Position numbers and translations under genes: made by a program
In this document: positions 32,034 to 40,167 of the stretch, one piece after another
Layout: each line of letters starts with the position of its first letter
How positions within the stretch are numbered: the stretch's first letter is position 1
Notes under the pieces: generated by a model
What the model was told of the DNA's origin: nothing
The model's database searches: none
What the model saw: only the letters and a program-made list of their open reading frames with translations
Assembly (NCBI GenBank): GCA_021647365.1
Contig: JAKIUW010000021.1
Coordinates: 1-60,766, forward strand
DNA from: Cocleimonas sp.
GTDB lineage: Bacteria > Pseudomonadota > Gammaproteobacteria > Thiotrichales > Thiotrichaceae
Length of the DNA: 60,766 nt
Reading direction: 5' to 3'

Positions 32034-33296
32034 TTATTTTTTAGCCGAGTTTCTATTACGGGTACTTTTATTAATGATGGCTAGCGCACGACTTGCACTA
32101 ACCAAGCCCTCTCCAAACTCTTGATCCCTTCCGGGTTTACCTAAGTCTGTAGCCGTTTCTGTTAATGTTTTGTCAATTATCTCACTGCGCCGCCCTTGAG
32201 AAAGAAGCAAAGCAGTAATACCGCTGAGGTGAGCTGCTGCTAAAGATGTGCCTGAAGCAACTTTATATGTTCCTCCAGGAGCGATAGTTAACACATTAAC
32301 CCCAGGAGCAGAATAATCTATAAACTTCCCTTTATCTGCCATTTCAAAAAGTTTTTTATTCTCATCAACCGCTGTCGCAGCTAATACACCTGGAATAAGT
32401 GCAGGATAAATAGTGCTTCCCCAATGCCCTCCATTCCCGCCTGCGGCAATAACAATGATGCCTTTCTTAATGGCTTTATCGACTACTTTTTTGATCAGTG
32501 CATCACGCCCACCTGTAAAGCTTAAATTAATTACATCCACTTTATGCTTAATGCAACTATCAACTGCTTTGGCAATATTAGCCGAGGTACCTTCCAACAC
32601 ATGCGGGCGTTTTTTTGTAGTGTTAAATGCACTAATTGCAAATAGTTTTGCTCGTGGAGCAATGCCAATATGTTTATTTTGGCTCACCAACACTCCAGCA
32701 ACCGATGTGCCATGCAGCATGGTACTGCTATCTTTAGGATTATAATCTACATAATCTAAAGTTTCGATGTGCGCATTGGACAATGATGGGTGGAAAATAT
32801 CAACAGGTGTATCAATCATGCAAATCGTGATACCTTTGCCTTTTGTTGTTTTATGAACCAGATTAACACCCGTTTCATACAAAGGATAAGCATCCCTGTA
32901 CGTTGCAAGTGCAGGTTTAAAAGTGTTATTTGAACTACTGCTAACTTTTTTTTCTTTTTTATTAATTATTTTACTTAGATCAAGAGAATCTTGACCTTGC
33001 GTATTCGCAACGACCATTCCAGTTTTTACAGATGACAAAACAACTTTCTCGGTCTCTTTTAAATTATATTTTTTTGTTATATCTTTGATATTGATATTAG
33101 CATCTGAGGGGTACAACAATACTACTTCATCTTTTTTATAGTTTGTACGCTTGGGAGGTGCTACTTTTTGTTTAATTCCAAAAATACACGACAAGGCAAA
33201 ATCATATTTTGCACACCCTTTTGAAAAATAAATTCTATCTTCTGCACTCGCGAGGCTCACTATAAAAGTGCTTAAAAAAAACAAAAAAACATACAA
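32034..33296 (-). CDS. Exported S8 (subtilisin-like) serine protease
   Basis: The 420-residue protein has a signal peptide (1-18), an N-terminal region of about 120 residues resembling a propeptide, and a subtilase domain with Asp162 (CMIDTPVDIFHP), His195 (HGTSVAGVL) and Ser351 (SGTSLAAAH), plus the oxyanion Asn region AAGGNGG. It probably acts in the envelope or outside. It is the last gene of an ECF sigma / anti-sigma / protease unit with a 4-base gap, so its expression should depend on that sigma factor. Cys29 and Cys37 may form a disulfide. Confidence 0.88.
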   Translation of the reverse strand: MYVFLFFLSTFIVSLASAEDRIYFSKGCAKYDFALSCIFGIKQKVAPPKRTNYKKDEVVLLYPSDANINIKDITKKYNLKETEKVVLSSVKTGMVVANTQGQDSLDLSKIINKKEKKVSSSSNNTFKPALATYRDAYPLYETGVNLVHKTTKGKGITICMIDTPVDIFHPSLSNAHIETLDYVDYNPKDSSTMLHGTSVAGVLVSQNKHIGIAPRAKLFAISAFNTTKKRPHVLEGTSANIAKAVDSCIKHKVDVINLSFTGGRDALIKKVVDKAIKKGIIVIAAGGNGGHWGSTIYPALIPGVLAATAVDENKKLFEMADKGKFIDYSAPGVNVLTIAPGGTYKVASGTSLAAAHLSGITALLLSQGRRSEIIDKTLTETATDLGKPGRDQEFGEGLVSASRALAIINKSTRNRNSAKK

Positions 33297-33300
33297 AACC

Positions 33301-34005
33301 TTAATAAGATTCTCCCACGAACCAGATTAGTTTTTCATCTTCAGATAATTTTTTAAGTAGCTTCTTTAAATCTTGCGGACTTGGTTTTTCGGTAAAGCTA
33401 ATACGATACATGCCTTTTTTTCCCGCTACTTCAACGGTCCTCGTTTGAAATTTACCTAATATTCCAACTAAGCGACTATCATCAGGGGCCACGCTTAATC
33501 CTACTAATATCGATGTATCATTACTTTGGCTTGTTCCTATATATGCAGGATGAAACGTATTCTTTGGATTAACCAACGGCTCTACAAAAGCAAATAATAG
33601 CGCAACTGAAAGGGTGACTATCGATGCAAAACCCATATATTGCGCTTTCGTCATACGACCTGACAAAAAAGATTGTATAAACCCTTTTACCTCTGATGTC
33701 TGTTTTTGACTTTTCGCCACATCGTCAGCAAGAGCACTCTTACCATTAAATACTTCATGATTAAAGACTGCTTTTAACCTCTCCTCACTAGATTCTAGCG
33801 CAGAAAAGTAAAAAAGTTCTTTTTCTTCATTAAGAAAGTTACGTATTTTATATTCCGTTTTTAGTTGATCTTGTAATTCAGGAAATACCTTTAACGCATC
33901 ATCAACGTAACTCATTTCCGTGGACGTTAGCCGCCCAGAAGCATACCAAGGCAATAGTTTTAATGCCTCTTCAAAAATCTTATTATTTTTATTCTCTAAA
34001 TTCAT
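33301..34005 (-). CDS. Putative membrane anti-sigma factor
   Basis: The 234-residue protein has a cytosolic N-terminal domain with LLPWYASGRLTSTEMSYVDD, a pattern typical of anti-sigma factors, though the HxxxCxxC zinc motif of ZAS domains is absent. One transmembrane segment lies near 126-143 (IVTLSVALLFAFVEPL). The periplasmic C-terminal part ends in SEDEKLIWFVGESY. It overlaps the sigma factor gene by one base and would hold it at the membrane. Assignment is by layout and context. Confidence 0.7.
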   Translation of the reverse strand: MNLENKNNKIFEEALKLLPWYASGRLTSTEMSYVDDALKVFPELQDQLKTEYKIRNFLNEEKELFYFSALESSEERLKAVFNHEVFNGKSALADDVAKSQKQTSEVKGFIQSFLSGRMTKAQYMGFASIVTLSVALLFAFVEPLVNPKNTFHPAYIGTSQSNDTSILVGLSVAPDDSRLVGILGKFQTRTVEVAGKKGMYRISFTEKPSPQDLKKLLKKLSEDEKLIWFVGESY

Positions 34006-34643
34006 TAGATACTTAATCCAGTATTCAATAATATTTCTTTCAGTTTATTACGTGCATAAAACATACGTGTTTTAACGGTATTTTCAGATATCTGTAGCAT
34101 TCCTGCGATATTCTTAACGGAAAGCTCTCTAAAATAAACCATCTCTATCACTTCGCGATGCTTATCGCTTAGTTTTTTCAAACTATGTACAATATTTTCA
34201 TTTCTCTCTGATAGCAATGCGCGCGCCTCGGGTAACAATGAATCATCTTCAAGGCTTTTCTCAATAGAGTCATCATCCAGTAAAACTTCCTTGTTCTTTC
34301 GCAAATAACCAATCAAACGAAAACGTGTAATGGAATGGATCCACGTTGACGGCAATGATCGTCCTGCAAAACTACCTGCTGACTTCCAAACTTCAATCAT
34401 AGCTTCGTCGACAATATCTGCTGCAAGCGCAACATCATTCTTTAAAATACGACTACAAAATTTAATCAGCCGAGGTTGGTAACTTAAATAAAGTGTCGTA
34501 AAAGCTTCACGATCACCCGCCGCTATTCTTTTGAGCAGAATCGCATCCTCTTGAGCTTTATCACCAACAACTTTACTGTCGTCAACAACAAGGGACAAAT
34601 CACTTTTTAATTCTGCTCCCATATAATCTGTAGATACACCCAT
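34005..34643 (-). CDS. ECF-type RNA polymerase sigma factor
   Basis: The 212-residue protein has region 2 (LYLSYQPRLIKFCSRILKN, then IVDEAMIEVWKSAGSFAG and STWIHSITRFRLIGYLRK) and region 4 (LSDKHREVIEMVYFRELSVK followed by IAGMLQISENTVKTRMFYAR with a helix-turn-helix). It is in the RpoE-like ECF group. An N-terminal extension of about 30 residues precedes region 2. No good ribosome-binding site is seen at the ATG 34641-34643. It leads the anti-sigma and S8 protease genes. Confidence 0.88.
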   Translation of the reverse strand: MGVSTDYMGAELKSDLSLVVDDSKVVGDKAQEDAILLKRIAAGDREAFTTLYLSYQPRLIKFCSRILKNDVALAADIVDEAMIEVWKSAGSFAGRSLPSTWIHSITRFRLIGYLRKNKEVLLDDDSIEKSLEDDSLLPEARALLSERNENIVHSLKKLSDKHREVIEMVYFRELSVKNIAGMLQISENTVKTRMFYARNKLKEILLNTGLSI

Positions 34644-34710
34644 ATAAAATGTTCAAAGAAACGTAATTTAATACTAATATAAAAAATTTTTAATATATTA
34701 GCATAAAAAT

Positions 34711-34740
34711 TTGAACCTTATTTAAATCAAACCCTACTTA
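34711..34740 (+). promoter_or_regulatory. Possible promoter for the candidate RNA
   Basis: TTGAAC (34711-34716) and TACTTA (34735-34740) are 18 bases apart, six bases before the structured segment that begins at 34746. Confidence 0.4.
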
Positions 34741-34745
34741 GCGGA

Positions 34746-34874
34746 CGAAGGAGTTATGTTGGGCTTGATCAAAGGGGATTAAACGACCAACTTTTGATGA
34801 ACGGTATCTAGCGAGCCGTTCATTACTACCAACTCCCTCGCAATTTTTAGCGGACTTCGTGTCCGCTTTTTTTT
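34746..34874 (+). ncRNA. Candidate structured RNA with terminator upstream of gshB
   Basis: About 129 bases without a coding signal fold into a three-way junction. P1 pairs 34746-34755 with 34831-34840 (one mismatch), P2 pairs GTTGG 34758-34762 with CCAAC 34787-34791, and P3 pairs TGAACGG 34798-34804 with CCGTTCA 34816-34822. An intrinsic terminator follows. It may be a free small RNA or a riboswitch-like leader; the gshB ATG is 112 bases further on. AGCGGAC occurs both at 34740-34746 and in the terminator stem, so an alternative pairing is possible if transcription starts earlier. I do not recognise a known family. Confidence 0.5.
34849..34874 (+). terminator. Intrinsic terminator of the candidate RNA
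   Basis: GCGGAC/GTCCGC (34850-34855/34861-34866), loop TTCGT, followed by T8. Confidence 0.88.
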
Positions 34875-34986
34875 GTCTAAAATTAATAAAGATGCCCTTG
34901 ATACGTACTATATTATAATTATATCCAAAACAAACTGATCCAAGTTTAGTACAATAAACTCTGTACTCATAAAAAAACATCATCAC

Positions 34987-35961
34987 ATGAAAAATATTAG
35001 CCTCGGGATTGTTATGGATCCCATTGATACGATCAACATCAAAAAAGACAGCACTTTTGCCATGATGCTAGAAGCACAAAGCAGAGGTTACACCCTTTTT
35101 TATATCCTCCAATCTGATCTTTTTGCAAAGGATGGCAAGGTTTTTGCCAAGATGTATCCCATTAAAGTTATGGAGAATCCTGAAAAATGGTTTGAACTTG
35201 GCAATGACATCACACAGCCATTACACACATTATCATCTGTTTTGATGCGCAAAGATCCTCCCTTCGACATGGAGTATATTTACTCAACCTATTTATTAGA
35301 GCTTGCCGAAAAAGAAGGTTGTTTGATTATTAATAAACCTGCCAGTGTTCGCTCTGCCAATGAAAAATTATTTACGGCGTGGTTTCCTGAATGTTCACCA
35401 GAAACGTTGGTGACACGCGATATGAATAGAATCAAAGCCTTTCAAGAAGAGCTAAAGCATATAGTCGTTAAACCACTTGATGGCATGGGCGGCACTATGA
35501 TTTTTCAAATTCGTGATGGCGACACTAATAAAAATGTCATCATCGAAGCCGTTACTAAAAACGGCACTGAAACTATTATGGCGCAGCGTTTTTTGCCTGA
35601 ATTTAAACAAGGTGATAAACGCATATTACTCATTAACGGAAAGCCTTTTCCACATGGTTTAGCGCGCATCCCCGCAGAAGGAGAAGGTAGAGGCAACCTA
35701 GCTGCTGGCGCAAGCTATATAGGCGTTGACCTGACTGAGCGTGAGATTGAAATCTGTAACATCGTTGGCCCAACCCTTAAGGAAATGGGTTTAATGTTTG
35801 TCGGGTTAGATGTGATTGGTGATTATTTAACTGAGATCAATGTAACCAGCCCAACCTGTATTCGAGAACTCGACACCATTTATTCAGCCAATATTGCAGG
35901 TCTACTGATGGATGAAATTGAAAGTGAGCTAGATCAAAAAACAGCGGATAACCTCTCATGA
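34987..35961 (+). CDS. gshB: Glutathione synthetase
   Basis: GshB joins gamma-glutamylcysteine and glycine with ATP. The 324-residue ATP-grasp enzyme shows LGIVMDPIDTINIKKDSTFA, VLMRKDPPFDMEYI, IINKPASVRSANEKLF, VVKPLDGMGGTMIF, MAQRFLPEFKQGDKRILLI and EINVTSPTCIREL. Length is normal. It overlaps the OsmC-family gene by 4 bases. A candidate structured RNA with terminator lies upstream. Confidence 0.97.
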   Translation: MKNISLGIVMDPIDTINIKKDSTFAMMLEAQSRGYTLFYILQSDLFAKDGKVFAKMYPIKVMENPEKWFELGNDITQPLHTLSSVLMRKDPPFDMEYIYSTYLLELAEKEGCLIINKPASVRSANEKLFTAWFPECSPETLVTRDMNRIKAFQEELKHIVVKPLDGMGGTMIFQIRDGDTNKNVIIEAVTKNGTETIMAQRFLPEFKQGDKRILLINGKPFPHGLARIPAEGEGRGNLAAGASYIGVDLTEREIEICNIVGPTLKEMGLMFVGLDVIGDYLTEINVTSPTCIRELDTIYSANIAGLLMDEIESELDQKTADNLS

Positions 35962-36371
35962 AAACACGCGTAAAATGGCTAGACAATATGAGTTTTGTGG
36001 GCGAATCTGGCAGCGGTCATTCTATTGTTATGGATGGGCCTCCTGAATTTGGCGGACGCAACTTAGGTGTTCGCCCAATGGAAATGCTTTTGCTTGGGCT
36101 TGGTGGGTGTGCTTCTTTTGATGTGGTCTCTATGCTTAAAAAAAGCAAACAAGACTTAATTGATTGTGAAGTTGAAATCACTGCAGAAAGAGCAGACACC
36201 GAACCCAAGGTATTTACCAAAATACACCTGCATTTTATTATCTCGGGTAATAATTTATCAGATAAGCGTGTAGCACGTGCTATTGAGTTATCAGCTGAAA
36301 AATATTGCTCTGCATCCATTATGCTAGGAAAAACAGCAAGAGTTACACATGATTATAAAATAACCGACTAA
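35958..36371 (+). CDS. OsmC-family protein (YhfA-like)
   Basis: The 137-residue protein has the OsmC/Ohr fold marks: PMEMLLLGLGGCASFDVVSM with the first conserved cysteine, and AIELSAEKYCSASIMLGKT with the second. It belongs to the YhfA branch rather than to organic hydroperoxide resistance proteins. Coupling to gshB suggests thiol-dependent peroxide handling, by inference. Confidence 0.87.
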   Translation: MKTRVKWLDNMSFVGESGSGHSIVMDGPPEFGGRNLGVRPMEMLLLGLGGCASFDVVSMLKKSKQDLIDCEVEITAERADTEPKVFTKIHLHFIISGNNLSDKRVARAIELSAEKYCSASIMLGKTARVTHDYKITD

Positions 36372-36490
36372 TACCATTTATCCATTAAATTTGTCCTTTT
36401 GAACCTTTTTCCTTATAGTCGCCCCCAATACAAACAAGCACTAACAAAAACAATAAACCCCGCTTGTTAAAATTTAAGGGCCAACCCAAA

Positions 36491-37081
36491 ATGAAAACTT
36501 CAAAAACTGTCTGTTTGACAGGTCTCTGTGTATTCCTGTTAAGCATGGCTAGTACTGCGTCTGCCACTCAGAAAAACGCTAAAAAAAGCGAAATTAGTGC
36601 GGCTCAAATGCAACAGGCTTATCAACGTCTATTAAAAAAGCCTACACATAAAAGTATAAAAATATCCAAAAAACGTAAAACTAAAAACAGCAACAAGAAG
36701 AAAGCAACTCCAGTACGCCACCGTGTTGTTGCAACGGCAAAAAAGCAAATTCGTAAAAAATATCGTTGGGGCGGCTCAACGCCTAAGACAGGTTTTGATT
36801 GTAGCGGCTTAACTCGTTATGCTTTTAAATCAGCTAACATCCATTTGCCTCGTACTGCAGCAGCACAATACAAACATACGAAACGCGTTTCATTATCAAA
36901 AATGCAGGCAGGTGATTTAATATTCTTCCATACTCGTAGAACGAGAGCACGTGTAAATCACGTTGGAATTTATGTAGGCAATGGACAATTCATCCACGCG
37001 CCACGCAAAGGCAAGCGCGTTTCAATTGCAAAGCTTAGCAAATACTGGCGCAGAAAAGCCGTTGGTGCTGGAAGAGTTTAA
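36491..37081 (+). CDS. Exported NlpC/P60 cell-wall hydrolase
   Basis: The 196-residue protein has a signal peptide (1-24), a lysine-rich linker (50-75) and an NlpC/P60 domain with Cys104 (GFDCSGLTRYAF), His157 (RVNHVGIYVG) and His169 (FIHAPRKG). It would cut peptidoglycan stem peptides in the periplasm. The ATG at 36491 follows an AAGGG site; an upstream TTG would spoil the signal peptide layout. The whole protein is very basic. Confidence 0.88.
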   Translation: MKTSKTVCLTGLCVFLLSMASTASATQKNAKKSEISAAQMQQAYQRLLKKPTHKSIKISKKRKTKNSNKKKATPVRHRVVATAKKQIRKKYRWGGSTPKTGFDCSGLTRYAFKSANIHLPRTAAAQYKHTKRVSLSKMQAGDLIFFHTRRTRARVNHVGIYVGNGQFIHAPRKGKRVSIAKLSKYWRRKAVGAGRV

Positions 37082-37087
37082 GCTAGA

Positions 37088-37465
37088 TTAGCTCGCAGGG
37101 CTAGTTGGCACGTCCGTAGCTGGCATTGTTTCAGGCTCTACTGGGCTTTCATTTGAATCTGTCGGCATAGCTTCAGGGGCGGATTCTTCTGTTTTTATTT
37201 CCGCTGGCACATCCGTATTAGTTGGTTCAGGAGTGCTATTTTCTGGTGCCGAAGTAGCTTCTTCCATCTTTTCTGGTTCTACTTCTTCTATCTTAGGTTC
37301 GTTTAAAACTGGTTCATTACCTTCAACCACAGCTGTCGATTGCATTGGCATACCAAAATTCATAGCACTCCCGTCAACAGCGGGGCGCTTAGCCATCCAA
37401 ACAAATACAGCGGTTGCCACTGCTGTGAATAATAATGTCCCGATTGTTCCAGCTGATAATTTCAT
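37088..37465 (-). CDS. Single-span protein with acidic Pro/Glu-rich tail, unknown
   Basis: I do not recognise this 125-residue protein. One N-terminal hydrophobic helix (TIGTLLFTAVATAVFVWMA) is followed by an extended, likely disordered periplasmic region rich in Pro, Glu, Thr and Ala, with repeats of the form xEPExxPxxx. It is convergent with the NlpC/P60 gene, six bases apart, and starts 43 bases from a perfect palindrome at 37508-37556. Confidence 0.65.
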   Translation of the reverse strand: MKLSAGTIGTLLFTAVATAVFVWMAKRPAVDGSAMNFGMPMQSTAVVEGNEPVLNEPKIEEVEPEKMEEATSAPENSTPEPTNTDVPAEIKTEESAPEAMPTDSNESPVEPETMPATDVPTSPAS

Positions 37466-37507
37466 TTCTAAATCTCTTAGTAATTGCGTATTAATTCTAT
37501 CTTAACA

Positions 37508-37530
37508 TAGCACACCCCCCTAGTTTTACA
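37508..37530 (+). repeat. Dispersed repeat unit 14a (perfect palindrome, left arm)
   Basis: TAGCACACCCCCC followed by TAGTTTTACA; exact complement of 37534-37556 with only three bases between. Confidence 0.93.
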
Positions 37531-37533
37531 TGA

Positions 37534-37556
37534 TGTAAAACTAGGGGGGTGTGCTA
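37534..37556 (-). repeat. Dispersed repeat unit 14b (perfect palindrome, right arm)
   Basis: TGTAAAACTAGGGGG followed by GTGTGCTA. With 14a it forms a 49-bp near-perfect palindrome downstream of ispB. Confidence 0.93.
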
Positions 37557-37572
37557 TGAGTTCATTACGGCA

Positions 37573-38553
37573 TTAGGTTGTTCTACTAACCGATAACTTA
37601 GCCAGTTCTACAAGTGCTACTTTATATTCGCCCTCAGGTAAAAGTGATAACGCTTCATTGGCAAGCTCTGTTTCTTTTACCGCTACAGCTTGAGCATATT
37701 CTAGTGCCTTGGTTTTCTTAATGATTTGCATCACGGCATCAATATATTCAAGCCCACCTTCTTCAATCGCTTGACGAATAAGTGCAGCATCTTTGGTCTC
37801 ATTATTCTCTTCTGATTTTCTTAATGAATAAATTAATGGCAAGGTCGGCTTGCCTTCGGCCAGATCATCACCTACATTTTTACCCATTTCTTCACTATCA
37901 GCGCTGTAATCTAAAATATCATCGACTAGCTGAAAGGCTGTACCTAAATGCGTGCCATAGGCAGCTACTGCATTCTCTTCTTCGGTTGACAACCCAGAAA
38001 GTACCGCGCCTAACTGGCATGCTGCTTCAAATAATTTGGCTGTTTTAGAGTAGATAACATCAAGATAGCGTGCTTCATCAGTATCGGCGTTATGCACATT
38101 TAACAACTGTAGTACTTCGCCTTCCGCAATGATATTGGTGGTGCTTGCCATAATTTCCATTACACGCATTTCATTCACATCAATCATCATTTCAAAAGAA
38201 CGCGAATAAAGAAAATCGCCTACTAAAACTGCCGCCTGATTCCCCCAAACATTATTGGCAGTATCTTTGCCTCGGCGCATATCCGATTCATCAACCACAT
38301 CGTCATGCAATAACGTTGCTGTATGAATGAATTCTACAATCGCAGCGATATCAACATGACGTTCGCCCTTATATCCACAGGCACGTGCCATCAGTAACGC
38401 AAGCATCGGTCGTAACCGTTTCCCACCGCTATTAATAATATAAGTGCTTAATTGATTAACAAGAACAACATCCGATTGAAGACGCTGTTGAATCAAATGA
38501 TCAACGGCTTCCATATCGTTTTTAACCAGTGCTTGTATTGCTTTATAATCCAC
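37573..38553 (-). CDS. ispB: Octaprenyl diphosphate synthase
   Basis: IspB makes the C40 side chain of ubiquinone by adding isopentenyl units. The 326-residue trans-prenyltransferase has the first aspartate-rich motif LLHDDVVDESDMRRG, the second FQLVDDILDYSAD, and GGKRLRPMLALLMARACGY. Length and order are normal. It is divergent from rpmA, the usual gammaproteobacterial setting. Confidence 0.95.
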   Translation of the reverse strand: MDYKAIQALVKNDMEAVDHLIQQRLQSDVVLVNQLSTYIINSGGKRLRPMLALLMARACGYKGERHVDIAAIVEFIHTATLLHDDVVDESDMRRGKDTANNVWGNQAAVLVGDFLYSRSFEMMIDVNEMRVMEIMASTTNIIAEGEVLQLLNVHNADTDEARYLDVIYSKTAKLFEAACQLGAVLSGLSTEEENAVAAYGTHLGTAFQLVDDILDYSADSEEMGKNVGDDLAEGKPTLPLIYSLRKSEENNETKDAALIRQAIEEGGLEYIDAVMQIIKKTKALEYAQAVAVKETELANEALSLLPEGEYKVALVELAKLSVSRTT

Positions 38554-38665
38554 AGAATAAGTTTGCTTTTTAATTGAACCTGAATGCTAGGTAGATGTGA
38601 CGTAAGTGTCAAGATTATTGGTCAATTAAGATAGCTATCGACGCAAATAAAACCCAATATAGTAT

Positions 38666-38694
38666 TTGACTAGAAGCACAACAGCTTGTAGAAT
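38666..38694 (+). promoter_or_regulatory. Sigma-70-type promoter for rpmA
   Basis: TTGACT (38666-38671), 17-base spacer, TAGAAT (38689-38694). A start near 38701 leaves a 65-base leader before rpmA. In most relatives rplU would lie in this position. Confidence 0.6.
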
Positions 38695-38765
38695 TTCGCG
38701 GCTTAAACAAATACATTAATGATTGTAAAGACTTGTACTTGCAATCAGTTACAGAGGTTAAAAAA

Positions 38766-39023
38766 ATGGCACATAAAAAAGCAGCGGGTAGTACACGAAA
38801 CGGTCGCGATTCAGTATCAAAACGTCTTGGTGTTAAGCGCTTTGGTGGTCAGGAAGTTCTTGCAGGCAATATCCTAGTGCGTCAACGTGGCACAAAATTC
38901 CACCCAGGCACAAACGTAGGAATCGGTAGAGACCACACATTATTTGCAAAGTCTGACGGTGTTGTTCTTTTTGAAGTGAAAGGCCCTAAGAATCGCAAAT
39001 ATGTAAGTATCCAAGCGGCATAA
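38766..39023 (+). CDS. rpmA: 50S ribosomal protein bL27
   Basis: The 85-residue protein reads AHKKAAGSTRNGRDSVSKRL, then GVKRFGGQEVLAGNILVRQR and GTKFHPGTNVGIGRDHTLFA, an unmistakable bL27. The N-terminus reaches the peptidyl transferase centre. The ATG 38766-38768 has AGAGG upstream. rplU, its almost invariable upstream partner, is missing between ispB and rpmA. A terminator follows before obgE. Confidence 0.97.
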   Translation: MAHKKAAGSTRNGRDSVSKRLGVKRFGGQEVLAGNILVRQRGTKFHPGTNVGIGRDHTLFAKSDGVVLFEVKGPKNRKYVSIQAA

Positions 39024-39037
39024 GTTAACGCATTCTT

Positions 39038-39067
39038 AAAAAAGCCCCGCTTAGTCGGGGCTTTTTT
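39038..39067 (+). terminator. Intrinsic terminator after rpmA
   Basis: GCCCCG/CGGGGC stem (39044-39049/39056-39061) followed by T6. Confidence 0.9.
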
Positions 39068-39108
39068 ATTGCCTGTAAAAAACAAATCTAAACTGATAAA
39101 ATAAAACC

Positions 39109-40167
39109 ATGAAATTTGTAGATGAAGTTGTTATTTCAGTAAAAGCTGGCGACGGTGGAAATGGCTGCGTCAGTTTTCGACGTGAAAAATACATCGAATA
39201 CGGCGGCCCTGATGGTGGTGATGGCGGTGATGGTGGCTGTGTATTTCTACAAGCCAATAAAGGCTTAAACACATTGGCAGATTTTCGTCATGTACGTTTT
39301 TATGAAGCAGGTCGTGGCGCAAATGGTTTTAGTCGTAATATGACAGGTGCAAAAGGCGAAGACAAAATTGTACAAGTGCCTATAGGTACCATGGTTTATG
39401 TTGAAGAAACTGGCGAACTCATTGGCGATTTAACCAAAGACGAAGAAACCCTCAAAGTCGTTCAAGGCGGTTATCACGGCTTAGGCAACCTACGTTATAA
39501 AAGCTCGGTTAATCGTGCGCCTCGCCAATCAAAGCCAGGCTCAGAAGGCGAAACACGAACACTACGTTTAGAAATGAAAGTGCTTGCTGATGTTGGCTTG
39601 CTTGGTTTACCAAACGCAGGAAAGTCCACACTTATTTCCACGGTTTCATCGGCACATCCAAAAGTAGCAAATTACCCTTTCACCACGCTTTACCCAAATC
39701 TTGGTGTGGTTAAAGTTGATTCCTACCAGAGCTTTGTAATTGCTGATATTCCAGGCATTATCGAAGGCGCGGCAGAAGGTGCTGGCTTAGGTATCCAATT
39801 TTTAAAGCATCTATCACGCACTAGCTTATTGCTGCACCTTGTTGATGTTGCCCCTATGGATGAAACTGAAGACCCCGTTGAGTCTGTTCGTATCATCGAA
39901 AAAGAATTACAAAAGTTCAGTGATGACCTCGGTCAGCGCGAGCGCTGGCTAGTCCTAAATAAAATTGATTTGCTGCCACCTGATGAACAACAAACACATT
40001 GTGATAATATTGTGAAAGACTTAGACTGGAAAGGTAAAGTGTTTATGATTTCTGCCGCCACAGGTTTAAACACCAAAGAACTCACCAAAGAAATTATGCG
40101 AAGCATAGATGATGCCGTGTATTTGGAAGAACAAAAACAACAACAAGAAAAAAAGGCAAGTGAGTAG
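39109..40167 (+). CDS. obgE: GTPase ObgE/CgtA
   Basis: Obg is an essential GTPase in 50S assembly and stress signalling. The 352-residue protein has the glycine-rich Obg fold (VKAGDGGNGCVSFRREKYI, GPDGGDGGDGG), then G domain motifs GLPNAGKST, FTTLYPNLG, DIPGIIEGA, LNKIDLL and SAATG. Length is normal. The final codons overlap the proB start by 8 bases. Confidence 0.97.
   Translation: MKFVDEVVISVKAGDGGNGCVSFRREKYIEYGGPDGGDGGDGGCVFLQANKGLNTLADFRHVRFYEAGRGANGFSRNMTGAKGEDKIVQVPIGTMVYVEETGELIGDLTKDEETLKVVQGGYHGLGNLRYKSSVNRAPRQSKPGSEGETRTLRLEMKVLADVGLLGLPNAGKSTLISTVSSAHPKVANYPFTTLYPNLGVVKVDSYQSFVIADIPGIIEGAAEGAGLGIQFLKHLSRTSLLLHLVDVAPMDETEDPVESVRIIEKELQKFSDDLGQRERWLVLNKIDLLPPDEQQTHCDNIVKDLDWKGKVFMISAATGLNTKELTKEIMRSIDDAVYLEEQKQQQEKKASE

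Noticed and set aside
33211..33224. GCACACCCTTTTG in the S8 protease gene as a degenerate unit
   Set aside because: Short C-tract and no second half; it encodes a conserved-looking cysteine region.
38733..38765. TTG-started extension of rpmA (with TEVKK) as the tail of rplU
   Set aside because: The few residues resemble the bL21 end only by chance; no further bL21 sequence lies upstream.
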